From Luteimonas gilva (lineage in GTDB: Bacteria; Pseudomonadota; Gammaproteobacteria; Xanthomonadales; Xanthomonadaceae): DNA of 64,000 nucleotides. The stretch's first letter is position 1. The number at the start of each line of letters is the position of its first letter. The notes beneath the pieces were generated by a model. That model saw nothing but the letters and a program-made list of their open reading frames with translations. It did not search any database and had not been told where the DNA came from. The stretch is taken from positions 1,593,049 to 1,657,048 of the forward strand of contig NZ_SZUA01000001.1 in the NCBI RefSeq assembly GCF_005239095.1. Direction: 5' to 3'. A program made the translations under genes and the position numbers. Shown here one piece after another: positions 1-11,900 of the stretch.

Positions 1-2045
1 ATCTGGGTGGGCAGGCCGGCGATCAAGGCGCGGTGCAGCGTAGCGTAAGCCTTTGCGGTGTGCTGTTCCTCCCCTTTTGAAAAAGGGGGATCCAGGAGAA
101 TTTGCTTTTGCTCTTGCCGTTTCGTCGCAACTGCATTGGCGCGTAAATCCCTTCTGTCCCCCTTTTTCAAAGGGGGGGTGGCTTCGCTGCCTTTTGCAGC
201 GACGTCGCCCCATCCGAGCTCCTCGCACTGCAGCTTCAGCTGCCGGTGCAGCTCGCGCCACTCGCGCATGCGCAGGAAGCCGAGGAAATGCTTCTCGCAC
301 CATTTGCGCAATTGCGACTGGGTCATCGCTTCGTGCGCTTCGCGATAGGCTTCCCACAATTTGAGGATGCCGACGAACTCGGATTTCGGGTCGGCGAACA
401 ATGCATGGGCGTTGTCGGCCGCGGCGCGCTGATCGGCCGGGCGTTCGCGCGGATCCTGGATGCCGAGGAACGAGGCGATCGTCAGCATCTCCTGCAGGCA
501 GCCGTGCGCTTGCGCGGCGACCAGCATGCGCGCCAGCTTCACGTCGACCGGCAAGCGCGACATGGTCCGCCCGATCGCGGTCAACTTGCGCTCCGGGTCC
601 ACCGCGCCGAGCTCGTGCAGCTGTTGCCAACCGTCGGCGATGGCGCGCGGATCGGGCGGTTCCAGGAACGGGAAATCCTCTATCCGCCCCAACCCAAGCG
701 ACAGCATCCGCAGAATCACGCCGGCCAACGCTGCGCGGCGGATTTCCGGGTCGGTGTATTGCGCACGCGATTCGAAATCTGCCTGCGCATACAACCGGAA
801 GCAGGTACCGGGCGCGACGCGGCCGCAGCGGCCTTTGCGCTGGTCGGCGCTCGCCTGCGAGATCGCTTCGATGTGCAAACGATCCAATTTCTGGCGCGGG
901 CTATAGCGCTTGACCCGGGCCAGGCCCGGATCGACCACGTAATGGATCCGCGGCACGGTCAGCGAGGTTTCGGCGACGTTGGTCGCCAGCACGATCCGCC
1001 GCTGCGGCCCGGGATTGAACACCCGGTCCTGGTCGCGCGCCGACAGCCGCGCGTACAGCGGCAGCACTTCGGTATGGCGGTATTTGCGCCGCTCCAGCGC
1101 CTGGTGCGCGTCGCGGATCTCGCGTTCGCCGGGCAGGAAGATCAGCGTGTCTCCCATCGAGCGGTCGCGGGCGCGGCTTTCAGAAAGTATTTCGTCGCAG
1201 GCGGCGACGATGCCGTCCAGCACGCTGCGCTCGCCCTCGTTCTCGCCTTCGCCTTCGAGCGGGCGGTAGCGCACTTCCACCGGATAGCCGCGGCCTTCCA
1301 CGTTCACCACCGGCGCGTCGCCGAAATGCTGCGAGAAACGCTCGGTGTCGATCGTGGCCGAGGTCACGATCACTTTCAGGTCGGAACGCTTGCCCAGCAA
1401 CTGCTTCAGATAGCCGAGCAGGAAATCGATGTTTAGGCTGCGTTCGTGGGCTTCGTCGACGATGATCGTGTCGTAGGCGGACAGCCAACGGTCGGATTGG
1501 ATTTCCGCGAGCAGGATGCCGTCGGTCATGAACTTGACCGCCGTATCGGCGCCGACGTTCTCGTTGAAGCGCACTTGGTAGCCGACCGCGCCGCCGAGCG
1601 GCGTGCGCAATTCTTCCGCGACCCGGCGCGCGACCGCGCGCGCGGCGATCCGGCGCGGCTGGGTGCAGCCGATCATGCCGGCGGCGCCGCGGCCGGCGGC
1701 CAGGCACAGCTTGGGCAATTGGGTGGTCTTGCCCGAACCGGTTTCGCCGGCGATCACCACCACCGGATGCTTGCGGATCAGCTCGACGATGCGTTCGGCT
1801 TCGCCCGCGATCGGCAACGCCGGATCGACCTCGGCCTGCGGCAGGCGCGCGGCGCGCGCTTCGCGGCGAGCGACGGACTCGGCCAAGGCCGCGGCGAACG
1901 CATCGCGCAGGCTCGCATCGTCCGGCCGGGTCTGCCAGCGCCGCCACAATCCATGCAGGCGCGCGGCGTCGCGGCTGCAGGCGCCGTCGATGGCGCGCCG
2001 CGCCTGCGTTGACGCAGCGCTGGCATGGGTGGCTATAGGCTTCAT
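1..2045 (-). CDS. hrpA: ATP-dependent RNA helicase HrpA, DEAH-box (partial, C-terminus beyond window)
   Basis: The minus-strand frame is open from an ATG at 2045 to the left edge, giving about 681 residues of a protein usually near 1300. The P-loop GETGSGKTTQ lies near residues 100-109. It is followed by TQPRRIAARAVA, a DEAH box in IIVDEAHERSLNIDFLLGYL, the SAT motif in VIVTSATIDTERFS, and QRKGRCGRVAPG. This matches bacterial HrpA, a DEAH helicase that acts on mRNA and stalled or collided ribosomes. After residue ~615 the reading passes through a palindromic repeat (about residues 619-663) and then returns in the same frame to HrpA-like sequence (AYATLHRALIAGLPTQI), so the gene remains open. 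It diverges from dps with 83 bp between the starts. Confidence 0.9.
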   Translation of the reverse strand, partial: MKPIATHASAASTQARRAIDGACSRDAARLHGLWRRWQTRPDDASLRDAFAAALAESVARREARAARLPQAEVDPALPIAGEAERIVELIRKHPVVVIAGETGSGKTTQLPKLCLAAGRGAAGMIGCTQPRRIAARAVARRVAEELRTPLGGAVGYQVRFNENVGADTAVKFMTDGILLAEIQSDRWLSAYDTIIVDEAHERSLNIDFLLGYLKQLLGKRSDLKVIVTSATIDTERFSQHFGDAPVVNVEGRGYPVEVRYRPLEGEGENEGERSVLDGIVAACDEILSESRARDRSMGDTLIFLPGEREIRDAHQALERRKYRHTEVLPLYARLSARDQDRVFNPGPQRRIVLATNVAETSLTVPRIHYVVDPGLARVKRYSPRQKLDRLHIEAISQASADQRKGRCGRVAPGTCFRLYAQADFESRAQYTDPEIRRAALAGVILRMLSLGLGRIEDFPFLEPPDPRAIADGWQQLHELGAVDPERKLTAIGRTMSRLPVDVKLARMLVAAQAHGCLQEMLTIASFLGIQDPRERPADQRAAADNAHALFADPKSEFVGILKLWEAYREAHEAMTQSQLRKWCEKHFLGFLRMREWRELHRQLKLQCEELGWGDVAAKGSEATPPLKKGDRRDLRANAVATKRQEQKQILLDPPFSKGEEQHTAKAYATLHRALIAGLPTQ
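61..185. repeat. Palindromic repeat element inserted in frame inside hrpA
   Basis: Two arms form a large inverted repeat: CCCCTTTTGAAAAAGGGGG at 71-89 and CCCCCTTTTTCAAAGGGG at 158-175, separated by about 70 bp of low-complexity sequence (tttgcttttgctcttgcc). Read through on the minus strand, the element adds roughly 40 residues to HrpA without a stop or frameshift. The edges are approximate, set by where HrpA-like sequence stops and resumes. Confidence 0.75.
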
Positions 2046-2128
2046 CGATCGTTCCGACAGCAATATTGCATTTCGCGTTTTCGCCGCCACGTTCTATTGT
2101 GACGCATCCCATTCCCCGGAGAGACCCG

Positions 2129-2680
2129 ATGGCCAAGACCAAGACCGCCAAGCCCGCCGCTCAACCGAATCCGGCCGCTTCGCCCGGCCCCGGCGATCGC
2201 GGCCCGGCCATCGATATCGGGATCGACGCCAAGGATCGCAAGAAGATCGCGCAAAACCTGTCGGTCTATCTGGCCGACGCCTACACCCTGTATCTGAAGA
2301 CCCACAACTTCCACTGGAACGTCACCGGACCGATGTTCAACGCGCTGCATCTCATGTTCGAGACGCAATACACCGAGCAGTGGAACGCGCTGGACGACGT
2401 GGCCGAACGCATCCGCGCCCTGGGCTTCAACGCGCCGGGCTCGTACGCCGAGTTCATCAAGCTGTCCTCGATCAAGGAAGAGCCCGGCCTGACCGAAGCC
2501 TTGGATTGGCGCGACATGGTGCGCCAGCTGGTGATCGGCAACGAAGCCGTCTGCCGCACCGCGCGCAAAACGCTGGATGTGGCCGAGGGCGGCGACGACG
2601 ACCCCACCGTGGACCTGATGACCCAACGTCTGCAGACCCACGAGAAGTACGCGTGGATGCTGCGGTCGTTGTTGCAGTAA
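2129..2680 (+). CDS. dps: Dps-family DNA-binding ferritin-like protein
   Basis: The 183-aa product carries the Dps ferroxidase signature: FHWNVTGPMFNALHLMFE with H62 and H74, then DDVAERIRALG with acidic ligands near residues 89-93. Dps dodecamers oxidise and store iron with peroxide and protect DNA under stress. The lysine-, alanine- and proline-rich first ~25 residues (MAKTKTAKPAAQPNP) fit the flexible basic tail that binds DNA in many Dps proteins. The ATG at 2129 is preferred because GGAGAG sits just upstream; an in-frame ATG at 2066 would add 21 residues that do not look like Dps. It is divergent from hrpA. Confidence 0.93.
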   Translation: MAKTKTAKPAAQPNPAASPGPGDRGPAIDIGIDAKDRKKIAQNLSVYLADAYTLYLKTHNFHWNVTGPMFNALHLMFETQYTEQWNALDDVAERIRALGFNAPGSYAEFIKLSSIKEEPGLTEALDWRDMVRQLVIGNEAVCRTARKTLDVAEGGDDDPTVDLMTQRLQTHEKYAWMLRSLLQ

Positions 2681-3033
2681 GCCCCCGGCACAGCGCCCCC
2701 GCCGCCGCTTGCTTGGCTCTCTCCCGCTTGCGGGCGAAGCGGCGCTGCTTGCGCGGCACCGCCGCGCGCCGTCGAGCGCCCGTGCGAAAAGCACGAGCCG
2801 GACACAGAGCGGGGTTGGGTGAGGGCAAGCGGAATCGCAACCTCGACGAATACCGGAACCGGTAGATATCCACCGGATGACATTTGTTTGGTGCGATCTG
2901 AGGCTCTGCGCGCCCTCACCCCAGCCCTCTCCCGCGAGCGGGAGAGGGGGCAGTCGCGCGAGATCGGGAAATTCCGAAGGCGCGACAAGATTCTCCCTTA
3001 GCGCCCCTCGGGCAGCGACGTTATCCTTTGCCC
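2681..3033. other. dps-recQ intergenic region with GC-rich hairpins
   Basis: No coding sequence is supported in these 353 bp. There is a perfect 11-bp stem with a 2-nt loop (CCCTCTCCCGC at 2925-2935, GCGGGAGAGGG at 2938-2948). It resembles the CCCTCTCCC/GGGAGAGGG hairpin after recQ and is probably a dispersed palindromic repeat acting as a terminator. A second CTCTCCCGC-type segment at about 2718-2740 appears to be a degraded relative. The recQ promoter presumably lies in the last ~80 bp but no convincing -35/-10 pair was found. Confidence 0.55.
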
Positions 3034-4833
<1,800 letters not shown>

Positions 4834-4838
4834 TTCTT

Positions 4839-4878
4839 CCCTCTCCCCTCCGCGGGAGAGGGAAAGGCGCGAAGCGCC
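4839..4878. terminator. Double GC hairpin after recQ
   Basis: CCCTCTCCC (4839-4847) pairs with GGGAGAGGG (4854-4862), followed at once by GGCGC-GAA-GCGCC (4866-4878). It lies between convergent recQ and the DUF11 gene ending at 4944, so it could serve either. An A-run (ataaaaaacgg, about 4904-4914) would give a U-run for transcripts arriving on the minus strand. Confidence 0.6.
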
Positions 4879-4943
4879 AGGGAGAGGGTTCGGCTTTTCG
4901 CGGATAAAAAACGGCTACCGCAATATTAAGTAAGAGAGTCCAG

Positions 4944-6860
4944 CTAATTCACCGTACACGCGATCTTGAAAGTCAAACTGCCCCCCGGATTCATCGACGG
5001 AATCAACACGCCCGCGCCCTGCAAATTGGCGATCGACAACTGCCCGGCAGCGGCGCCGACCGTAGGACAAGTCGCGGTTCCGCCGCTCACCGCGCAAGCC
5101 GGCGCGCCCAGAACGCAGTTGCTGAGGTTGGTCGGCGACGGATCGGTCAAAATCGCGTTCGCCACCGCATCGGGGCCGGCGTTGCTCACCACGATGTCGT
5201 AGGTCGTGATGGTGCCCGACGTCACCGAGGTCGCGTTGTTGGTCTTGGCGATCGACAAATCGGCGCAGACCGGATCCACCGCCGCCGTCGCCGGGTTGTT
5301 GGCCGTGCCGCCCGGAGCCGGTGTCGGAAAGCCCGCTTGCGCCGAGGCTCCTTCCGCCATCGCGCCCGTCGCCGTCACCGTGCTGGTGTTGGTGGTGGAG
5401 GTGCATTGGGTGGTCGCCAAGGTGCCGGTGACGGTGTAGGTCAGCGTGCCGCCGGCCGCGCCGCCGATACCGGCCGGCAAGGTCGCGGCCGTGTTGATCG
5501 GGCCCGTACCGCTGGCGGCCGGGCAGACCGGTGCGGGCGTGCCGCTCGCGGCGCAAGTCCAGGAGAAAGCGGTGAAGCCCGCGGGCAGCGCATCGGCGAG
5601 CGTCGCCGTCGCGTCGTGCATGGTGGTATCGCCGACGGTCGGTTGGGCGGTGTTGTTCTGGTAGGCGACCGTAAACACGGCCGTGCCGCCCGGCGCGGGC
5701 GTACTCGTATTCACCGTCTTGGTGGTGCGCAAGTCGACGTCGTTGTCCTGGATGGTCAGGGTGGCCGCGGTGATGGCCGCGGTGCCGCAGGTGCTGGTGG
5801 ACGACAGGGTGTAATTGGCGGTGTCGGACTGAAGCTCGAAAGTCACCGTCTCGTTGTTCTCGATCGCCGTGTCGTCGACGATCGAAGCGATCGGCACGGT
5901 GAATAGGTTATTGTCGTAGACGCCTTGCGGTACCGCGATATTGACGGTCGCCGTCCCGCTGGCAGTGGTGTAGTCGTCGGGTCGCGACGCGGTGCCGCCG
6001 GTGATGGTGGCTAACACCGTGATGCCGCCCGCGGGCACGGTGCCGGTGATGCGGATCGTCGGCAGCGTCATCGCCTGGCCTTCGCGGGTGACGAAAGTCG
6101 AGGACGTGAACTCGACGTAGGGCCTCAAGGTCACCTGGATCTCGTCCAGGAAATTGCCCGAACCGGTGCCGCCGATCGCCTCGAAACCGAAGCTGTGGTT
6201 GTTCGTGGTGCCGTTCCAGATGAAGCTGCCGGAAAAATCGCGCCAATTGTTGGGTGCCGCCGCGACCGAGCAGCTGAGGTTGTCGATCGGCCCGCTGCTG
6301 GCGCAGACCGGATTGCCGCCGCCGCCCAAGGTATCGCTCGTGATGACGGCGACGGTGTTCGCCGTGCTGTCGATATTGAAATTCATCACGTCGGCGGTCA
6401 CGTTACGGCCTCGATGGCTCAACCGCCAATCGATGCGTTCGCCCGTGGTAAGACAGATGTTCTGCGACAGCCGCGAGGCCACGTAGGCATTGAGCTCCGC
6501 ATGCTGCAGTCCGGCGCGCGGCGGCACGCCGCTGAAGCTCGGTCCTCGCCAGAATTCGACCGGCTGAGTCACGATCGCGCCCGGCGTCTGTCCGGCCAGG
6601 CTGCAACTGCCGCTGACCGCGTTGTTGGGATGATTGGTGGTCCAACCGTTCACTGCGGTGGCGGAGAAAATGAGATAGCAGTTGCTGCCGGTCAGTGCGG
6701 GCTGCTCGAAGCCCAGATTGACGAAAGTGCGCTGGACCTGGGCTTGGGCGGGAGCCGCGCTGAAACCCGTCGCGCAGGCCGCGATGGCTGCGAGCCATAA
6801 ACGCATGGCGAAGGGCAGCTTGGCTCGCCTCTTCCGGATCGTGTCGGGCGCGCAATCCAT
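4944..6860 (-). CDS. Exported DUF11/Calx-beta-type surface protein (638 aa)
   Basis: A long N-terminal region precedes a signal peptide (MRLWLAAIAACATGFSAAPA, cleavage near AQAQ). The first third (VNLGFEQPAL...) resembles a secreted jelly-roll-like domain. Residues ~260-370 (FVTREGQAMTLPTIRIT, DDYTTASGTATV, DDTAIENNETVTFEL) look like a Calx-beta repeat. Two DUF11-like segments follow (LRTTKTVNTSTPAPGGTAVFTVAYQN and LSIAKTNNATSVTSGTITT). It ends in LTFKIACTVN, nearly the same ending as its neighbour (LTFSCTVN), implying common descent. GGAGG about 7 nt upstream supports 6860. It is the last gene of the minus-strand surface locus. No catalytic motif is seen; an adhesin or surface-layer role is inferred. 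Confidence 0.7.
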   Translation of the reverse strand: MDCAPDTIRKRRAKLPFAMRLWLAAIAACATGFSAAPAQAQVQRTFVNLGFEQPALTGSNCYLIFSATAVNGWTTNHPNNAVSGSCSLAGQTPGAIVTQPVEFWRGPSFSGVPPRAGLQHAELNAYVASRLSQNICLTTGERIDWRLSHRGRNVTADVMNFNIDSTANTVAVITSDTLGGGGNPVCASSGPIDNLSCSVAAAPNNWRDFSGSFIWNGTTNNHSFGFEAIGGTGSGNFLDEIQVTLRPYVEFTSSTFVTREGQAMTLPTIRITGTVPAGGITVLATITGGTASRPDDYTTASGTATVNIAVPQGVYDNNLFTVPIASIVDDTAIENNETVTFELQSDTANYTLSSTSTCGTAAITAATLTIQDNDVDLRTTKTVNTSTPAPGGTAVFTVAYQNNTAQPTVGDTTMHDATATLADALPAGFTAFSWTCAASGTPAPVCPAASGTGPINTAATLPAGIGGAAGGTLTYTVTGTLATTQCTSTTNTSTVTATGAMAEGASAQAGFPTPAPGGTANNPATAAVDPVCADLSIAKTNNATSVTSGTITTYDIVVSNAGPDAVANAILTDPSPTNLSNCVLGAPACAVSGGTATCPTVGAAAGQLSIANLQGAGVLIPSMNPGGSLTFKIACTVN

Positions 6861-6996
6861 TCTGTCCCTCCGTACTCAGCGCATCCTGATCGCTTGCCGG
6901 GGGTTGGCCGCATCAGCGGCTCGCCCGCCGTGGCTAGCGACGGCGCGCATAGCTGGCGGGCCTATTTAGCGCACTGGTGCGCGCGCCCGTCAATGG

Positions 6997-7024
6997 CGGA
7001 GGCCGCGAGACGGCCTAGCCTCCG
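6997..7024 (-). terminator. Hairpin after the 629-aa DUF11 gene
   Basis: CGGAGGC (6997-7003) pairs with GCCTCCG (7018-7024), directly beyond the stop at 7047 in the direction of transcription. There is no strong T-run, so termination rather than a dispersed repeat is an inference. Confidence 0.45.
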
Positions 7025-7046
7025 CGAGTGCCGAAGAATGTGAAAG

Positions 7047-8936
7047 TCAGTTCACGGTGCACGAGAAGGTGAGCGTGACGGCATTGTTGGGCGCTCCAGG
7101 ATTCGGACTGACCGCGATGCTGGGAATGGCGATGCCGCCGCCGAACAGGTTCGCGGTGGTCAATGCGCCGGCGCCAGGGCAGGTCGTAGCTCCCGCCGGC
7201 GAGCTGGTCGCATTGCAAGCGACGACGGTACTTCCCAACGCGCCCGGGCAAGTGATTCCCGCCCCAGGCGTATCGGTGACCACGGCGTTGGCCACCGTCG
7301 CGGGGCCCGCGTTCACGATGCGCAGCGTGTAGGTGGTCGCGGTGCCCGAAGACACCGTGTCGGCGGGCTGGTCGGCGGGACCCGACGCAGGCGTGTTGGT
7401 TTTGGTGATGGACAGATCGGCGACGTTGGCCACCGTCACGCTGGCGACCGGCGTGGGGCCGTTCGCCGCTTCGTTGAGGGTTTCCGACACGAAGTTGACG
7501 GTACCCTGGTTGCTGATCACCGTGCCGTCGGCCACGCCGGCGTTGACCGTGACCCTGAAGCGCGCCGTGGTCGTCTCGCCGGGATCGACCGTACCGCCGA
7601 CGGTGGCGTTGGCGCCGGTTCCCAGGCGGAACACCGCTTGGTTGGAGGTGAAGTTGGCTTGGTCGTCTCCGGTGCCGTCGGTCTTGTTGCCCGCGTTGGC
7701 GCCGCTGGCGATCACCAGCGAATTGGGCACGTAGGTCGTATTGGCCGGAATCGGATCGGTCAGCACCATTTGCGTGGCGCCGTCGTTGCCGGTGTTGGAT
7801 AAGCCGATCGTATATTCCAGCACGTCTCCCGGCTGGACCGTGCCGCCGTTGACGTCGCTGACGGTTTTGGTGACGTTGGACAGGATCACCGGCTCGAACA
7901 CGTCGGTCTGGAACGTGACCACCGAAGGGAAATAGGTTTCGCCGCCGGTGGTGAAGGTCAGGTTGGCGCTGGTGGCGTTGTTGCCTAGGACATTGGTGCC
8001 GAACAGATCGATGTCGAAACCGAAGTTGTTGCGGTGGTTCGGATTGCGGCTGGTGACCAGCGCGCCGAGATTGGAGATGGTCGAATTGAAGGCGTTGTCG
8101 GCCGGATTCACCGCATTGGACAGGTTTGTGGCGTTCAACTGGAAGCGGTCGCCGGTGGAATCTAGGTCGCCTTCGTAGGCCACGAAACCCATCTGCGTGG
8201 TCACCGCGCCAGTGGGCGGCGTGCGGAAGCCGCTGACCGCCGTGGTGACCGATGTGGGGTTCGACGAATTGATGTTGGCGTAGCCGTCGAAGACCACCAT
8301 GTTGCGCGGCGGCAACGAAGGATTGCGCAGCACGACGACCAGAGACCAGCCGGCGTACCGGTCTTCGCCGGTGCCCGCTTGGATGCCGGCGACTTTGTAA
8401 GTGCCGCTGCCGCCGGCCTGCACCTGCGAAGTCACGTCGGCGAAACCGGCATAGCGCGTGCCGCTGACGTCGACCTGGCTGGCGGTGATCGACGCGTAAG
8501 CCGCCGCCGGCGTCGCGAAGCGGACCGAGTTGCGCGCCGCCGCGCTGGGCGCCGCCGAACCGCCGCTGCCCGCCGACGTGTCCGCGCCCCAATACAGCCC
8601 GGCGAACAGCACGGTGCTGCCGCCCGGAATGGTGAGCGTGGCGGTGCTGGAGTTGGCCGGCGAGGTCGCGACGCTGTCTGCGTTCTGATACGCCATGGTG
8701 TAGCTGTTGTTGTTGTTGTTCGTGCCGGTGCCGTTGCGCGCCGCCGCGCAGCCCCCGCCGGTCGGGCAGCTCATGTTGGCATTGCCTATCAGCACCAACT
8801 CGCCGCGCGAAGTGGTCGAGTAGCGAGGCGTGAAGGAACGGATCACGGAGGACGCGTAGGCGGTCTGGGCGACTAGCGCCAAAACCAGCATTGCAGCGTA
8901 CAGGCGGATGGGGTTGCGCATCTTCTTTCCCGTCAT
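7047..8936 (-). CDS. Exported DUF11-domain surface protein (629 aa)
   Basis: The signal peptide is MRNPIRLYAAMLVLALVAQTAYA. Residues ~30-330 form a globular region (SVIRSFTPRYSTTSRGELVLIGNANM, FAGLYWGADTS, GYANINSSNPTSV) of the kind that precedes DUF11 repeats in secreted proteins. DUF11-like repeats follow (ILSNVTKTVSDVNGGTVQPGDVLEYTI; LSITKTNTPASGP), ending LTFSCTVN. It lies between the 1256-aa barrel protein and the 638-aa paralogue, all on one strand. The start may be 8936 or, with better upstream purines, the ATG at 8921. No enzymatic residues are recognised; an extracellular structural or adhesive function is inferred. Confidence 0.7.
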   Translation of the reverse strand: MTGKKMRNPIRLYAAMLVLALVAQTAYASSVIRSFTPRYSTTSRGELVLIGNANMSCPTGGGCAAARNGTGTNNNNNSYTMAYQNADSVATSPANSSTATLTIPGGSTVLFAGLYWGADTSAGSGGSAAPSAAARNSVRFATPAAAYASITASQVDVSGTRYAGFADVTSQVQAGGSGTYKVAGIQAGTGEDRYAGWSLVVVLRNPSLPPRNMVVFDGYANINSSNPTSVTTAVSGFRTPPTGAVTTQMGFVAYEGDLDSTGDRFQLNATNLSNAVNPADNAFNSTISNLGALVTSRNPNHRNNFGFDIDLFGTNVLGNNATSANLTFTTGGETYFPSVVTFQTDVFEPVILSNVTKTVSDVNGGTVQPGDVLEYTIGLSNTGNDGATQMVLTDPIPANTTYVPNSLVIASGANAGNKTDGTGDDQANFTSNQAVFRLGTGANATVGGTVDPGETTTARFRVTVNAGVADGTVISNQGTVNFVSETLNEAANGPTPVASVTVANVADLSITKTNTPASGPADQPADTVSSGTATTYTLRIVNAGPATVANAVVTDTPGAGITCPGALGSTVVACNATSSPAGATTCPGAGALTTANLFGGGIAIPSIAVSPNPGAPNNAVTLTFSCTVN

Positions 8937-8942
8937 GCGGCC

Positions 8943-8963
8943 GATGCGGACCGGGTCCGCATC
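8943..8963 (-). terminator. Perfect 10-bp hairpin between barrel gene and DUF11 gene
   Basis: GATGCGGACC (8943-8952) and GGTCCGCATC (8954-8963) form a perfect stem around one base. It sits between the stop at 8974 and the next start at 8936, so it could terminate or attenuate read-through in the surface locus. No T-run follows. Confidence 0.5.
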
Positions 8964-8973
8964 GCGCCGGTTC

Positions 8974-11900
8974 TCAGTATTTGCCCACCACGTTGAGGAA
9001 GAACCCCTTGTGGTCGTAATCGAAATCGGTCAGGTCGTCGCTGAAATCGGTGAAGTTGTAGCCCACGCCGATCCTGAAATTGGCGCCGATGTCGCGATCG
9101 ATGCCGATCAGGAAGCCGCTGCGGGTGCCGCCGCTGGTCACGTCCAGCCAGCGGTACTCGCCCAGCGCATGCCAGCGGTCGCCGAACTCGTAGCGGACCT
9201 GGCCGGCGGCGAACGTGGCGGCCGCGTCGGCCCACTGCCCTTCCAAACGGCCGAAGCGCACTTCGCCTTCGCGCCGCATCAGCTTGGCCGCGTATTCCCA
9301 GCGGTTGTCGGGGTTGTACACGCCTTCGAGCGACAGCACCTGGCTGCGCTGGTCGTAGAAGGCGATGTTGTCGCCGATCTGCTCCAGCGCCGACACGTCG
9401 TACAGATAGGTGTACTTACCGAGCAGCGCCCAACGCGTGCTGTCGAACGGACGCCAGGCGAAGCCCAAGTTGGCTTCGACGAACTTGGCGCCGGCCGAAG
9501 CTTGCAGTTCGTCGGTGGTCTTCGAGTAGTTGACCCGCGCGGCGATGCGGAAGCTTTCGCTCAGCTTGTGCAGGAAACGGTTGGTGGTCACCCACTGCTC
9601 GCGGCGTTCCGCGCCGCTGTCGCGGCGCCATTCCAACTTGCTCTGCCACTGGGTGTCGTTGGACGTGCGGCCGCCGCTCAGGCTGACCGCATCGCGGTTC
9701 ACTTCGCCGACCGTCGCATCCAAATTCGCCGTCTGCAGGGTGAAGCCGAGATTCCAGCCTTCGCCCGGGAAGAAATCCATGCCGAAGGTGTGCGCCAGAC
9801 CGCTTTCGTTCGGCGCCTTCAGGAACTGGCTTTCGTTGAACAGGCTGACCTGGTTCGACAGGCGCCAGCGCTGGCCGAGCGTCCAGCCCGGATTCTGCCG
9901 GCTGTTGAACAGCGGGTCGTATTCGGTGGTGTCGGTCGAATAGGTGTAGGCGCCGTAGAACGAATGGTCCGGCGTGAGCCGGTATTCGGCGTTGACCTGC
10001 GCCGCGTCGCCGCGGTCGCCGCTGCTGACTTCCGCGCCGACCGTGGACAGCTCGCCGAACAGGTACTTGGCGCCCAGCGCGACGGCGTCGTTGTCGGCGT
10101 ATTTGCCGTCGTCGTCGTCGACGGTCTTCTGCGCCGTGCCGTACAGCTCCAGATTGCTGCCGAAGCGGCGCAGATAACGCAACGCGGCCAGCGTGCCGAC
10201 CGCGTCCGCGGACGGGCCGGAGGCGCGCTCCTCGTCGACGCGGCGCAATTCGCCGCTGAGCGTGCTGGCGTCGTCGATGCGCCATTCGCCGGTGAGCTGC
10301 GCCTGGGTCAGCGATTCCAAGCCGCGTTCGGCGCGGCTGTAGCGCGCGTACAGCTGGAAGGACTGGGTGACCAGGCCCAATAGTTCGGCGCCCTTTTCTT
10401 CGATGTCCAAGCCCTGGTCGAAGCGGGTGATCGAGTAGCCGGCGTCCACTTCGCGCCACCAGGCGCCGGCGGACCAGTCGAGCGAAGTCCAACCCAATTC
10501 CTTCAAGTTGACGCGCGCCTCGGCGGCGCGGGCTTCGCCCTTGCGCGCGCCCAGCCCGGAGTTGATCTCGGTGAAGCTCAAGCCGCCGTTGTCGGAGAAG
10601 AACACCGGCGCGCTGGTGGCTTCGGTGCGGCTATGCTCCAATTTCAGGTAAGTGCCGCGTCCGGCTTGCAAGGTGACGTCCGCGCCCTTCAACGAATAAT
10701 CGTCGCCCGCGCGGTTCTCGTCGACGTAGGTCACGCCGACGCCGAGGTGGTCGCCGAACCAGTGCTTGCCGCGCACGCCGGCGGTGACTTCGTCGGGATT
10801 GAAGCCGCTGGGCACGTATTCGTAATCGACCAGCAGCACCTGGGTCAGGCCGTCGAGCGGCGCGTCCGTGGTCAGGCGCGGCAGGTTGGCGCGGTCGGCG
10901 CGGGTCAGCAGCGGCTTGGTCAGGATGATGCGGCCCTGCAGCTCGTCGATTTCGTAATCGGCGCCGCTCTGCAGCTCGACCCGGCTTTCGACGCGGCCGG
11001 TGGTGTTGTCGCGCAGCTCGATCACCGCGCGCTCCGAACCCGGCAGCACGTCGCCGTGCTTGAGGAAGTAGACGCTGGCGCCGGTGCCGAGGAATTCGGT
11101 GTGGCCGGGCGCGGTCTGCGCCTCGGAACCGAACGCGCGCAATTCGCTGCCCGGTTCGCCCCAGACATTGTTGCCGCGGCTGCGCCAGCTGAAGGCGCCG
11201 CCGTACAGCGCGCGCGAATACTGGCCGTATTCGGTGCCGGTGATGCCGGTGTCGAAATTGCCCCACAGCGCCTGGTTCTTGTCCCAATCGACGCGCAAAT
11301 ACAGGCGGCCTTGGGTGTCGACGTCGCGGTAGACCACCGAGTCGTCGCCGTACACCGGGTAATACAGGTCCGGATCCAGGCGGCGGAACACGTCCTGCGG
11401 GTCGGCGTCCCAGAAACCGTCGAACAGCTCGCTGACTTCGCGTTCCTGCGTGTCGGCCTGCGCGGTGACCAGGTATTTGCCCTTCAGCTTGCCCTTCATA
11501 TAGAAGGCCAGGCGGCCTTCGACCAGGAAGTCGTCGTCCTTCAGGCGCGGATCGTTGGCCAGCGGCTCGACCGAGCCGCTCACCTTGTTCTTGGACGCGG
11601 TGAGGTCGGCGATGGCCACGCCGAAGAAATACTTGCCGCTGACGTCGACATCGAGCGTGTGCTCGATCACCCGCTTGTCGCGGCCGGTCAGCGCCAAGTG
11701 GAACTGATGCCGGCCCACCGGCACCAGATATTCGGCCACCAGCTTGCGTTCCAGATCGACCGGCTGGCTCTGCCCGTCGATCTCGACCGAATAGCCTTCC
11801 GGCAGATTGCGGCCCTGGATGCGGATGCGCGAACCGTAGATGGCGATGTTCTGCTGGCGCAGGCTGTTCTGGCCGAACACTTGGTCGACCAGGCTTTGCG

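Noticed and set aside
1-190. hrpA as a frameshifted pseudogene
   Set aside because: An initial reading suggested a frame change after the repeat, but recounting bases shows the HrpA-like sequence on both sides is in the same frame.
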